Positions 12,000 through 23,278 of a stretch of DNA of 64,000 nt are shown here, piece by piece. The translations under genes were made by a program, and so were the position numbers. The DNA is taken from positions 558,001 to 622,000 of the forward strand of contig JANUWF010001217.1 in NCBI GenBank assembly GCA_026120185.1, read 5' to 3'. The stretch comes from Voacanga thouarsii (lineage: Eukaryota > Streptophyta > Magnoliopsida > Gentianales > Apocynaceae). Numbering within the stretch: the first letter of the stretch is position 1; each line of letters begins with the position of its first letter. The notes below the pieces were generated by a model, which saw nothing but the letters and a program-made list of their open reading frames with translations, was not told the DNA's origin and searched no databases.

Positions 12000-13470
12000 C
12001 TAAAAAACCCAAAGTCAAACAAGGATCAAATTTTGAAGCCCAAGTCAATGTGGTGGTAGAGGATACTAGTCAAATAGAAACTGATTTGAGTACACATTTT
12101 GCTGAGGTTTGTACCATTGAGGCTGGGACTGGCATCGCTACTTCCAATGATGATAAAATATATGTTTCTGTTAACCTAGAAGTCTTTACTATTTATGAGC
12201 CACTTGAATGTCTGGTTGATACTGGAACAAATGTGCATTTTTGTGCTGATAAATTGCTTTTTGTGTCTTACCAGCCTATTAAAAGAAAAACTGTGAAGAT
12301 GGCGAACTCAGTTGCAGCCAATGTGTTGGGGATTGGACACGTAGATTTGAATCCTTCAGAGCATATTCTTTCTTTTCATAGGGTGCAGTATGTTCCAACA
12401 GTTTGTAGGAATATTCTTAATGGTTCATGTTTAGTTAGAGAGGGTTATGAATTCACTTTTAAATGTAATAAAGTAGTGATTATGCACTACAATTCTTTTA
12501 TTGGCAAAGGTTATTTGTCAGATAATTTGTTTAAATTAAGAGTCGAACCATTTACTTTTGATTTGAATAAAGCTTCTTCTATTGAGAATTCTGTTTATCC
12601 TATAGTGCACATTATTGAATCCACTGATATTTGGCATAGTAGACTTGGACATTTAAATTTAAATTCTATTAAAAGAATGATAAATTTAGACTTGATCCCC
12701 CTAAACATTCAATTGATAAGACGAATAAATTTCAAGTGTGTGTGGAAGCTAAAACAACCAGGAAACCCTATCATTCAATTGAAAGGGATTCAGAAATACT
12801 TGATTTAGTTCACACAAACATTTGTCAATCCAATGGTTTGATGACTAAGGATCATAAGAAATACTTCATTACTTTTATTGACGATTGCAGTAAATATTGC
12901 TATATTTATTTATTTAAACATAAAGATGAAGCACTTGAAAAGTTTTTCATATTTAAAAATGAAGCTGAAACTCAAACTGGCAAGAAACTTAAAAGGTTAA
13001 GATCTGATAGAGGTGGAGAGTATGTGTCTAATCCATTTGTTGAATATTGCCAAAGTAATGGCATAATTTATGAGGAAACACCCCCTTATTCTCCCCAGTC
13101 TAATAGGATGGCTGAACGAAAAAATAGAACGTTTAAAGATATGATCAACAGTTTATTTTTAAATTTTGGATTGTCTAAGTATATGTGGGGTGAGACTTTG
13201 AATACGGCTTGCCATATTTTGAATAGAGTCCTTCATAAACATAAAGAGGTAACTCCGTTTGAAATCTGGAAAGGTAGAAAACCTAACTTAAAATACTTTC
13301 GTGTGTGGAGTTGTCTTGCAAAAGTTCTAATCCTTAAACACAAGAGGAAGAAGTTAGGACCAAATACTGTTGATGCTATCTTTATTGGCTATGTGGAAAC
13401 AAGCTATGCTATGAGGTTTTTAGTAATTAAGTCTGAAATACCTGGCATAGATGTTAACACTATTATTTAA
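12000..13470 (+). pseudogene. copia-2 protease and integrase
   Basis: The frame at 12050-12808 carries the aspartic protease signature CLVDTGTNVHF, then a GAG-pre-integrase domain with IWHSRLGHLNLNSIKRM. A frameshift near 12730-12790 leads to 12736-13470, the rve integrase core, with FITFIDDCSKY, RSDRGGEY and AERKNRTFKDM. The first catalytic Asp, normally in an HTDICGP-like motif, reads as Asn here (HTNIC near 12811-12825), so the integrase looks inactive. The C-terminal GRKPNLKYFRVWSC and FIGY segments are present. Confidence 0.87.
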
Positions 13471-14612
13471 TACCGTGATGCTACATTCTTTGAAGATGTG
13501 TTTCCCATGAAAACTGGTTTGCCTCAAGATGTTTTTACTTTAGATTCGGCCTTAACATTTGATTTCATTCCTGATCATGTGGAAAGAATGAAAGATGTGG
13601 GGGCAGGTCCAAATAGTTTCAATACTCAAATTGAGGAATTGGAAGAACCTAGAATGAGTAAGAGAGCTAATGTAGTCAAGGATTTTGGAAGTGACTTTGT
13701 CACTTACAATGTTGATGATGAACCTTTAACCTTTCAAGCAGTCATGACTTCCTTGGAAGCAAGGCATTGGAAAGGAGTTGTCTAAAGTGAGATGGATTCT
13801 ATTGTCTCCAATGGGACATGGGAACTGGTAGATCTCCCTCCTGGGTACACTACAAGTGGATGCAAATGGATATTTAAAAAGAAACTTAAATCAGATGGGA
13901 TTATAGATAAGTGTAAAGCCAGATTAGTTGCTAAAGGGTTTAGACAGAAAGAGAGAATAGACTATTTTTGATACATACTCTCTTGTTGCTCGTTTGACTA
14001 CAATCCGAGTGCTAATTGTATTGGCTTCTATATATAGTCTCACCATCCACCAAATGGATATGAAGACAACTTTTCTTCATGGTGATCTTGAAGAAGAGAT
14101 ATATATGGATCAACCTGAGGGATTTGTAGCTAAAGGAAATGAACGAAAAGTTTGTAAATTTGTTAAATCCCTATATGGTCTAAAACAAGCACCCAAACAA
14201 TGGCATGAAAATTTTGATAAAACTATTCTATCATTTGGCTTCATCATAAATGAGAATGACAAGTGTGTTTACTGTAAGGTTAAAGGTAATGCATGTATTG
14301 TACTATGCCTGTATGTGGATGACATTTTGTTATTTGAGTCCAATGTTGAGATAATTAATGAGACTAAATCATTTTTGAAAAGTAAGTTTGAAATGAAGGA
14401 TATGTGAGTAGCAAATGTAATTCTTGGCCTAAAGTTGATTCGCTCAACTGAGGGATAACCATTTCTCAAACTCATTATGTTAAGAATGTTCTTGAAAAAT
14501 ATGGTTTTCAAAATTGTAGAATTACTAAAACTCCAAGTGACCCTTCTGTAGCTTTGTTCAAGAATGAAAGTGGAGTTCACGTGTCTTAATTAAGATATTC
14601 TCAAATTATTGG
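13471..14612 (+). pseudogene. copia-2 reverse transcriptase
   Basis: After the linker at 13498-13785, the RT begins around 13790 with GCKWIFKKKLKSDG near 13855. A frameshift near 13960 leads to 13994-14407, containing QMDMKTTFLHGDLEEEIYM, KSLYGLKQAPKQWHE and the catalytic YVDD at 14312-14323. A stop follows at 14405. The reading is broken again before the solo LTR that enters at 14613. The domain order is normal for Ty1/copia, and the QVDVKTAFLNG-like motif has changes expected of a decayed copy. Confidence 0.88.
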
Positions 14613-16069
14613 TGATAGGGCCTAAATTAGTTATATTTTTCTTAGTTATTTGAGGTTATTTTGTGATACATTCTATTCAATAATTAGTCATATTCCTTCA
14701 TATTTAAGATTTTACCCTTGAAAATGTATTTTGTGCATTATTTTAGATTTTAGGGGTAAAACAAGGTAAAAACGTCGCAAAACAGTACAGAGGCGGTGCC
14801 GGACAAGCCAGAGGAACCAGCGCTGGCCATGTGCTGATTGCACGTACTTCGAGACGATAAAAAATTGTTGAAACAGGACCGGAACAGAACTAAATCGGCG
14901 CCGACTCTAATAGCCAAGGCGGCGCCAGCTGTACTCTGGAAAATGTTGCGTGGAAATAAAAAAAAAATCGACGAATAACTGAAGAAACAGAACACAACCG
15001 ACGCCGGCTGTACCCTAAGGATAAGATGGAGCTTTGATTTTTACACGTGATTTTTTATAATCTACAGACTTTTAGTATCTTCCTACTTCTACTCGGCCAA
15101 GAACCTTACACCAACGAGTTTAGGTACTTTCTAAGCCTATAAATAGATGGAAAACATAAGAGAATAGGGGGAATTCATAGATTATCATAGAAAATCACTC
15201 GAATCAAGGAGAAATTCACCAAATCAAGGAGGGTTGTGCAAGAGGGTCTACAAAGGAAGAAGATGGAGGCTTGTCTATGAGTGGTTTCTTTTACTTTGTT
15301 TTCTTTTTCTTGAACAATGATGTGTTAATTGTTTTATTGTAATTTGATAGTGTTTTAGGTATTCATGATTTTTAGAGTTATTTGGTTTTTTGATGAATTG
15401 ATTGTTATTCTTTGTATTTACTTACTTATGCTAATTATGAGATTAATGGATTGTTTCTTTCCATTAACTTACTTGAAAAAATAGATTAATTGCTAAGAAT
15501 TAGGTAATTAAAGGTTAATTGATATCTGTCAGGAATGAATTCATTGGTTAATTTCATATTTTAAGTTTGCCAAGATATGAAAATTTAATCAAGGATTGTG
15601 TGTAATGCATCTTTTAGGTGGATTAGTTGAGACAGAAATGTGGTGCTAATTTATCTAGAAGGTAGTGATTTCATGGATTGGAAAAGAAGTGAATTTATAT
15701 TAATTCTTCATGATGCTAAGAGAATAATGAGTTATGATAATGGTTAAGTGCTTTTAGGTCTTGTTTGTCAAAATAATGGGTTGAGTTACATAATTCTCCA
15801 TCCTTGACATATATATATTATTTTATTTTACTTTATTTTGTTTTTGTTTCTTTTTCACTTTATTGAGTTAGTTAAACAATGAAGAAAAAGTGATTAATGC
15901 ATACTTGTACCTTGAGGATCGACACTCGTTTGAACCCTATGCTATGTTAATGATGAATACACTTGCTCATATGTGTAATTTGGGGTTGACGTTTTAATTT
16001 AAATTTGATTGGGAAGGTGCTTAGGTTTTATATGATTTTTTTATACCCAAATAAATACGCATCAATTGG
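14608..16069. mobile_element. Solo LTR C inserted in copia-2 pol, ATTGG target duplication
   Basis: Element 14613-16064 (1452 bp), starting TGATAGGGCC and ending ACGCATCA. The 5-bp duplication ATTGG is at 14608-14612 and 16065-16069. A TATA-like CTATAAATAGATGG sits near 15138, and the 3' part holds the sequence CTTGAGGATCGACACTCG common in Ty3/gypsy (Tat/Athila-type) LTRs. No coding domain is inside. Reading of copia-2 pol resumes directly after it with IGSLQYLANGSRPNI. The superfamily call is an inference from the LTR ends and that 3' motif. Confidence 0.82.
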
Positions 16070-16721
16070 TAGCTTGCAATATCTTGCAAATGGCTCAAGA
16101 CCAAATATTTCATTTTCTGTATCTATACTGGCAAGATATATAAGTTATCCAAATCGGACTCATTGGGAGGCCTTGGATAGAGTACTAAGGTACTTGAAGG
16201 GAACAGTGTCCCTTGGGTTGCATTGTGAGAAATTCCCTACTGTACTTAAAGGGTAGAGTGATACAAGCTGAATAGCCAAGAACTCTGGTAGCAATGGTTG
16301 CACTGGATATGTGTTTACATTAGGTGGCGGAGCAGTCGCCTGAAAGTCTTGTAAATAGACTTTGATAGCTCGGTCAACTTTTGAGGCTGAGTCATATGCC
16401 TTGGATACTACTGGAACGGAAGCTAAATGGCTGTATGGACTATTGCTCTTTTTGCTAATGATCAACAAGCTCGTTACTGCTATATTTGTGCATTGTGATA
16501 GTCAAACCACAATTGTAAATATAAAGAGTACCAAATATAATCAGAAGCCTAAGAGACACATTCAAGTTAGACTTAAGTCTATAAGGGAGTTAGTGTCTAA
16601 AAGGGTGGTGTCTGTTAACTTTGTTGGATTCAAAGATAACATTGCGGACCTCCTAACTAAGGGATTGGAAACGTCCTTGTTCCTTAAATCTAGGTTGGGA
16701 ATGGGATTGATAACCCAATAA
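16065..16721 (+). pseudogene. copia-2 RT tail and RNase H
   Basis: The segment starts with IGSLQYLANGSRPNISFSV, the conserved block after RT. It continues through ALDRVLRYLKGT, a TAG near 16254 and further stops near 16340. The RNase H then follows at 16362-16721, with STFEAESYALDTTGTEAKWL, HCDSQTTIVN and FKDNIADLLTKGL. The final stop at 16719 is the natural end of a copia polyprotein. Confidence 0.88.
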
Positions 16722-17258
16722 TGATTCACCTATAGTAGTAACCTAACCGACCAAGTGGAGATCCCACAAGGTAGTTCAATGTGGTATAAACAAGCAGTTT
16801 GAGTGAATCTGGCACCTATTCTAATACATTTGTATCTAGGTCCTTTCCCTGAAAGCTTGTAGTGCGTTTACTGCAATTAGTAAGAGTTTTAACTCTGAAT
16901 GGGATCAAGTCTTTTAGACAGGATGCTAGCAATACATCCTTGGAGATCACCAATTATGTGAGTGTTGTTGTGTGGCCGCAACTAAAGGGAATTAGGTTTT
17001 CTCTGAATACACTCATGAGACAGGATCAGGAGATATGGCCATAACGTATCAACTCTAAAGATTGTTTCCATAGTCGATAGTCTGTTGTTATCGATAGACG
17101 CCGTCACATTCAAGGTTCAGATTCAAGGCTTAAGTCTATTTGTTCCTGTGGGGGTATAAGTTGGATAACTTAGGTAGTGGTTCAAACCGGAAGGTATCAT
17201 TATCGAAAGCAGATTATGTAAATCCTGAATAGTCTTTAACTATGGATTTGTAGGAGAT
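16722..17258 (+). other. copia-2 3' untranslated region
   Basis: The region lies between the RNase H stop and the right LTR. No domain is seen. A short purine run (TAGGAGA) next to 17259 is the only candidate polypurine tract. Confidence 0.6.
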
Positions 17259-18124
17259 TATTGAAAATGGCAACTTTGGGAGTTAATAACTTTTAACTCA
17301 TAATTAGTTAGCCTAAAATAATTAATATGAGTTATTTTTGACATGTTAGAGATTATTTTGATTATGGTAGAAGCCATTTTTATGGTGGGAATCTATAATT
17401 AAATGTTGTTAAAGTTGGGTATTTAACCATTTGGGCCACATGAGAAAATTTGAGAAGTGTGGAAGCCTTTATATACTAAAATGCTTTTCTATAGACTTGA
17501 TAGAAAAACCCAAGGTATGGAGGATGCCACACACACGCACTACCCGGCCGGCCCGGCTCGGGCTTGGGCCATGTTTTCTCACGTTCCTCTATTTTTTATT
17601 TGGCCCAAATTAACTATAACTTGAAGAGAAAAAGGAAACATAAAATCTTATTAGAATTAGGGTCTCCTAATTCGGATTGGGTTTTATTTTTTCCTTAGGC
17701 GAGATTAAAAGGAAACGAACAGAGCCACCGCTAGGGTTAAGCTTTTTCGTGTTTTGCTTCCTTAAGAAAAAAAAACGCCTCTTCCATTCTCCCTACCATG
17801 ATCCATAGTATTTTGACTGAACGGGACTGGTGAATTGAAGAGATTTTCGAAGTGATCGCAATTGGTGTACGTCGACAATGATCTGAGACCGTTTTATCCT
17901 ACAAAGAGAGTCGTTGTACCCATCGCACCGGAGTGGGGTGAATAACTTTTTGAAGCTAAACCAGTATTGAACTGGTGATTGGTCACTATTACTATACGTC
18001 GTATCGCAGCTTGTCAAGAGGAGAGTCGGTGCCAGGTACATCTACTGGAGTCGGCACCGAGTACATTCTGGCAGAATTGCGAGCAAGTCTTTCAGGTCCA
18101 TTACATGACTTATTTGTTAAGTTA
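17259..18124 (+). repeat. copia-2 right (3') LTR, first part
   Basis: Collinear with the left LTR; it starts TATTGAAAATGG, with the terminal TG mutated to TA. It is interrupted at TTA (18122-18124) by the CACTA transposon. Confidence 0.87.
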
Positions 18125-18143
18125 CACTACAAGAAAACAGAGA

Positions 18144-18560
18144 ATTAGCGAGGGATTAGCAAGGGACAGACAACAGATTGACTTCCGTCGCTAATCCCTA
18201 GTTGATTAGCGACGAATCAGCGTTAACAATAATCCCTTTCAAATTAGCGGTAGACGAAAAAATCACATTCTAATCCGTCGCTAATTTGATAGAGATTAGC
18301 GACGAATATTTTATTTTTACTTAATATTCGCGGTAAATTTTTAGCTTCGGTTTTTCGACGTTACCCAAGCTAATCCCACGCTAATTTGCGAGGGAATAGT
18401 GATGGAAATATCCGTCGCAAATCCAGCAATGAATTTGCGACGGATTGGAATTTAATTAGCTAGGGATATTAAAAATCACTCGCTAATCCATCACTGATAG
18501 TTTCCTTTACTAATCCCTCACTAATTCCCAAGGGATTTGCGAGGGATTCTCCATTTTGTG
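18144..18560. repeat. CACTA left subterminal repeat array
   Basis: There are many copies, in both orientations, of a roughly 12-bp unit of the form ATTAGCGA(C/G)GGA(T/A). A second cluster lies at about 19205-19530. In En/Spm such arrays are the binding sites of the element's regulatory protein; that role here is by analogy. Confidence 0.85.
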
Positions 18561-18804
18561 AATACTCAAATTTTTTCCTCACGATACTTTTGTGTGTGGT
18601 AAATTTTTTTATGTAATATCCTTATGAATACTTAATTCTTTATTATTTGTTTAATTATAACCAATGTAATTACATTCAATATATATGTAATTACCATAAG
18701 CAAGTTAAGAAGTATAGATTATGATTAAATGATATGCACACATTATACCTCTGTACAAGTTCGTCATGTGTAGTATATATATATAATTCATTTATCACTT
18801 TATA

Positions 18805-18806
<2 letters not shown>

Positions 18807-18837
<31 letters not shown>
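18807..18837. repeat. (AT)n microsatellite
   Basis: About 15 AT units inside the CACTA element, between the two left repeat clusters. Confidence 0.9.
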
Positions 18838-18840
<3 letters not shown>

Positions 18841-19943
18841 ATGCATCGATCATATGGTCGATGTATAATTATGCAAATATGAACACACATTTAATTACTA
18901 TAAGAGTTTACGTGTGCACTCGGAGTTTTATATATTACGTTTTATTACATTTGATTAGCATAATAAATAGAATTTTGGGATATGAAAACACATCAATACT
19001 AATTAAACTTTTTATATATTAGTAAGTGTAACAGGATCAATGTTAATTAAACCTAAACAAACACCATGATGATTATTTAGAATTGTTCATTGGCGAAATG
19101 TTTCATGCTTTTAATCCGTAACTAAGTAGGAAGTAGCTAAGTGTTGCTAGAAATAAATATGTTTTCTCAATAGAGTATTGAAAAAAGTGAGAAAAATGTC
19201 AATCTGTCGCTAATCCTTCATTAAATGGCGATGGATTAGCGACGGATTAACCAGCGAGGGACCCAAAACTTATACCTTTAAAGCAACACGAAATTTTTTG
19301 AACGGAATATCAAATTCAAAAAATTCCTTGCTAATCCCTTTCTAATACGACACAATTAGCGAGGGATTAGAAAGGCATTAAAACTCCACTGAGGTTTAGC
19401 CTCGCTAATCCGTCATTGAATGAATCCCTCGCTAATCGCACCCTAATTAGCGAGAGATTAGCGAGGGATTATATTTATTTTATTTTTAGGTTCCGTCACA
19501 AATCCCTCACAAATAGAGACGGAAAATTCCCTCGCAAAGCTTAACGACTAAACCAACCCGTGTCCTGTCTTCCCTTTCGTTGTGTTCTTTCCCATTTTCT
19601 CCATCTTCTCTGGCTAACCCCTCTCAAATCCCTTTCAACCTTGCTGGCGACCTTACCTCCTCATTGGCTAAACTACCACCGAAAGACCGACCAAAGTTGC
19701 AATTCCCTCCCGCCATCGAACCACCAGCGACCTTCATCAAGCCGTGAGTCGACTGCCGCCAGCGCCACTGCCGAAACAGCCTTGATTAAGGGCATTCAAG
19801 GTGCAATATTTTGTCCATTTTTAAGGTAACCTCCTACTCTTAGTACAGAAAAGATTCAGGGGATTTAGATCTTCAATTTGATGTAAATTTTTATTGATGA
19901 AAACTGAAGAATATTATAAATGCATTCATTAATCTAATAGCCA

Positions 19944-20274
19944 ATGTTCCTTTCCTGGAAACGAAGAAATTCAACAAACAACAACACCAATGCTTTTGTT
20001 CCTCCCTTTGCCCAAATCCCCAATCCCAAAATCCCCAGAACAACCTCCAGCAGTCCAGATCATTACAAATCTCGGGCTAACCCTGTTTCTGCATCTTCTG
20101 ACAATCATACGTTTGTCTCGGTGCTTGCTGAGGCTGGCTGCACTTTAATTAACCCAACTGAACCACCGTTTCTGCCCTCCGACGCCCACAAGTTCCACAG
20201 CAGCCTCCACCACCGATTTTCTGATGACCCCACTCTTCGCTCTGATTTTCTCCATGGCCTCCACTCGTATATCA
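19944..20274 (+). pseudogene. Captured host exon resembling the FANCD2 N-terminus
   Basis: An open frame starts at ATG 19944 (MFLSWKRRNSTNNN...). It contains LAEAGCTLINPTEPPFLPSD, then FHSSLHHRFSDDPTLRSDFL and a GLHSYI motif. This is not a transposase. The pattern (F-V-x2-L-x3-G ... D-x-HKF ... FLxGLxSYI) fits the start of Fanconi anaemia group D2 proteins. From memory, plant FANCD2 begins with a similar basic leader followed by an 'LAExGCTLxNPxGPPCLPSD' block. Coding-like composition ends near 20274, where a splice donor is expected; the exact donor is unclear. A C-rich leader at about 19553-19823, ending CATTCAAG/GTGCAA, could be the captured 5' UTR exon. The identity is an inference. Confidence 0.55.
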
Positions 20275-21672
20275 GTATTTCACACTATATTTTTCAACGG
20301 TATACCACTAAAAGCTCTCTCTATATATTTGTATGTGCATTTGTGTACGTATGTATTTGTGGATTGGTGCTTGTGTTTATTAATTTCTGGGTGTTTCACC
20401 TGTATTAATTTGTAGAATTTTTTGAAAAAAGATGTTATGCCAATGTGCAAACTAATTATGCAGTAATTTTTTTGCTTGGGGAATTTCAGTGAGGAAGTTT
20501 GCAGCTCTCATTTGTTGCAATTTTGTGCTATAAGTACGTGGTTTACTTTTACTTTTTGTATCTGTCAACAAACAATTTGTTAGAGTTCATCTGTTTTTGC
20601 ATCCTTTTTAAACGAATTAGAGTTTTCCTCTGAATTTGATATCTTTTCGTGTATTTTGCAGTGCTTATGATGTTTCATTTGCTATGTGTAAAAATCAATA
20701 AAACTAAACTAAAAAACAATTATTATCAGAAAATATAATACATGTTGAAACTTACTGTGTAGACTTAATTGTGAGGCAGAAATGCTGATTGATGCAAAAA
20801 ATATCCATTTTTTAATGAACAAAAGTTACCAGACTTTTGAGTAAGAGAGTAGAAGAATGTTCAGATTTTTAAAATCTTTTACATTGCTAGCAGATCGAGT
20901 TAGGCTGGTTACATTAGCTATTAGAGTAATGAATGCATTATTGTTCATTATGTTTGGATTACAAATGAATGCATTATACTAAAAACAGTAGGGCTGCCAA
21001 AACAAAATGCTGATTTTACACTCTTTTATATGTGCCCTATTTCAACGTGTTTAGAGAAGCTACGCTAAATGGGATGTTAAATCACACTTCTATATGCATT
21101 GAAAAAGGTTTAGGAAGGTTTAAATGGTGAATGTTATATAGAAGAAATGAGAGAAATAGTGTGAGCAAAATATGAACATGATTAGGGGTTTCTGTTTTGG
21201 CTTATTGATATCCATGTCTATTTGGGTAATAAACTGTATAAAATGGCTAAGTGTTCTAGGAAGGCATGAATAGGGTTTTGTTTCCAATTCTCTTGGGAGT
21301 ATTTTGGACAATACGCTTGGGAGTATTTAAGATGCTAAAAGGGGTACAGAATGAATTTGATGTAGGTGTGTCTACCCCCAAAGCATGCTTAATTGCGAGT
21401 GCTAGGCATAATTAGTGATAGCCTTATACAAGGTAAGTCTCGCATATTTTATAACTATCGTTTTGTGCTAGTGGTTTTCCAAAATATGCCACAGTCATAT
21501 GTAACATGGATGTTGTTAATCCTTTTGGTTTTCTTGAACCAAATTATGGTTTTCTTTATGATCATGATTATTAAGCATTGGTTGATATTTTCCCAAAGCA
21601 TGAGAATGACTCTGTTCATATGTTCATTTCTTGTTTTAGCTTTCTTGTGTAGAATACTTTATTGTCTTGATT

Positions 21673-23045
21673 AATTATTTCGAGGTTATTTGTGTTTTAT
21701 GAGCCATTTACAATCAATGTTGGGTGAATTGAGGTGGCTTTGTGCCTGGAAAACGTTCAAGTTATAAGGGAAACTCTGTCAAATTTTTTTTCTTTTTTAA
21801 ATTGAGCATGATTATTATTCTATGCAGTCGGTTTTAGTTGTGGTAATTATGAGATTTTCTACTTTCATCATGGCTGTAATTAGGATGGTTTTATGATGTT
21901 CATATCAAGTAGTGAAGTGAATCAAATGAGATGTATTATGATGCATGTTTAATAGTGAATTATAAACACGTGAATAGCTTTGTGGTACTTGATATGTTAT
22001 AATGTAGTGATATGGTTTTGTTGGAGATTTGTGTGGTGGTGAACTTGTGAATTGCTTTGGTGTGATTTTTGTGCTATTATATGATTTTTGTGCTATATTT
22101 TGAAAAAATCATTTTATGATGGATAATGCCTTATGTTGAAGAACCTTCTTTTGGACTTAAGCATACTTTACCACGTAAATCTTCTTTTCGACTTAATCCT
22201 TTGTTTTAGCCTCATTTGGCCTTTTTGAACTAAAAAGTTTACTGATGGATAATGCCTTTTAATGTCATTCTGTTTACTTAACTAATTAAGATTTTGTTCC
22301 ATCTGATGCCGAGACTATCTTACACTTATAATTTGTTCTATAGTAACCTTATGTTATTGTTACGCACAGATTAGGCATACAATTCTTCATTGATTGTTTT
22401 GGACAGACGAGCTATTCTTAGGTAAGAAAATCCTCCAATTGCATCTTTAGAATCCCATGAGTGATGGGTGATCACTCCCTATAGGTAATGGGTGATTACT
22501 CTCAAATTTGGTATTATTGATTAAATGTTTTAAGGTTATTTGTGCTTTGTGTAATTTTTACAATAAATGTTGTGTGAATTGTGGTGGCCTTGTACCTGGA
22601 AAACGTTTAAGTTATAGGGGAAACTCTGTCAATTTTTTTTTTTTAAAATTGAGGTTGCAGGCCAAGAGATTCTTTTTGATTCTTACCTAGTGTATTTTCA
22701 TATGTTCTTTTCATTGTGAAGTTAATCTATTTTCTTGAATTTTCTAACCTTGAGAAATCATTTCCTTGAATGAGTTGATACTTGTCAAATTTGATTCTCT
22801 TAAGACTGTGGTAGCATCATTTTACTTAGAATTCCTTGATTTAATTGACACCTACCAAGTACTTGATTAATTACTCCTTAGAATCCTTTTTTTCTTATTC
22901 TTTAGAGTTTGATTGACTTTATCAAGTTAAGCTAACTCATTTAAATTGAGAAAAGTTGGGAAGAACTTGAGTGAGCAAAATTGAGTTTGAAAAAGGCAAG
23001 AGGTGAGCCTATGTTATAGGGGAAACTCTGTCAATTTTTTTTTTG
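21673..23045 (+). repeat. Three direct repeats ending GGGGAAACTCTGTCAA + T-run
   Basis: Copies at about 21673-21793, 22522-22650 and (3' part only) 23010-23045. The first two share a roughly 120-bp body with AGGTTATTTGTG, GTGGCxTTGTxCCTGGAAAACG and the common end. These look like segmental duplications within the CACTA element. Confidence 0.8.
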
Positions 23046-23112
23046 AAGGATTTAGAATACATAGCTCGACAGTTGATAGTATTTCTTCGATATCATTGTT
23101 CAACCTTTATTC

Positions 23113-23225
23113 CATAATTCATAACGAGTATATTACGGTCCTCGACCTTCAAAATCACCATAGTTTCACTCATAATTCATAGCGAGTATACTAGGGTCCT
23201 CGACCTTCACAATCACCATCGTTCT
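23113..23225 (+). repeat. 58-bp tandem duplication upstream of TNP2
   Basis: Two adjacent copies start at CATAATTCATA (23113 and 23171). Each holds CGAGTATA, GGTCCTCGACCTTC and AATCACCAT, with a few differences between copies. It lies about 50-170 bp before the transposase start codon, so it may be in the 5' leader or promoter. Confidence 0.85.
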
Positions 23226-23278
23226 TCATTCAAATTATACATGTGCTAATAAGTTACATGGTTATGGCCTAAATATAG

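Larger units (their letters stand above)
20275..23278 (+). other. CACTA internal non-coding region with direct repeats
   Basis: No protein domain is seen. Two long direct repeats occur, at about 21673-21793 and 22522-22650. They share TGCCTGGAAAACGTT-like and GGGAAACTCTGTCAA words followed by a T-run. A third, partial copy lies at about 23010-23045. A 58-bp tandem duplication (23113-23170 and 23171-23225) lies just before the transposase start. Confidence 0.7.
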
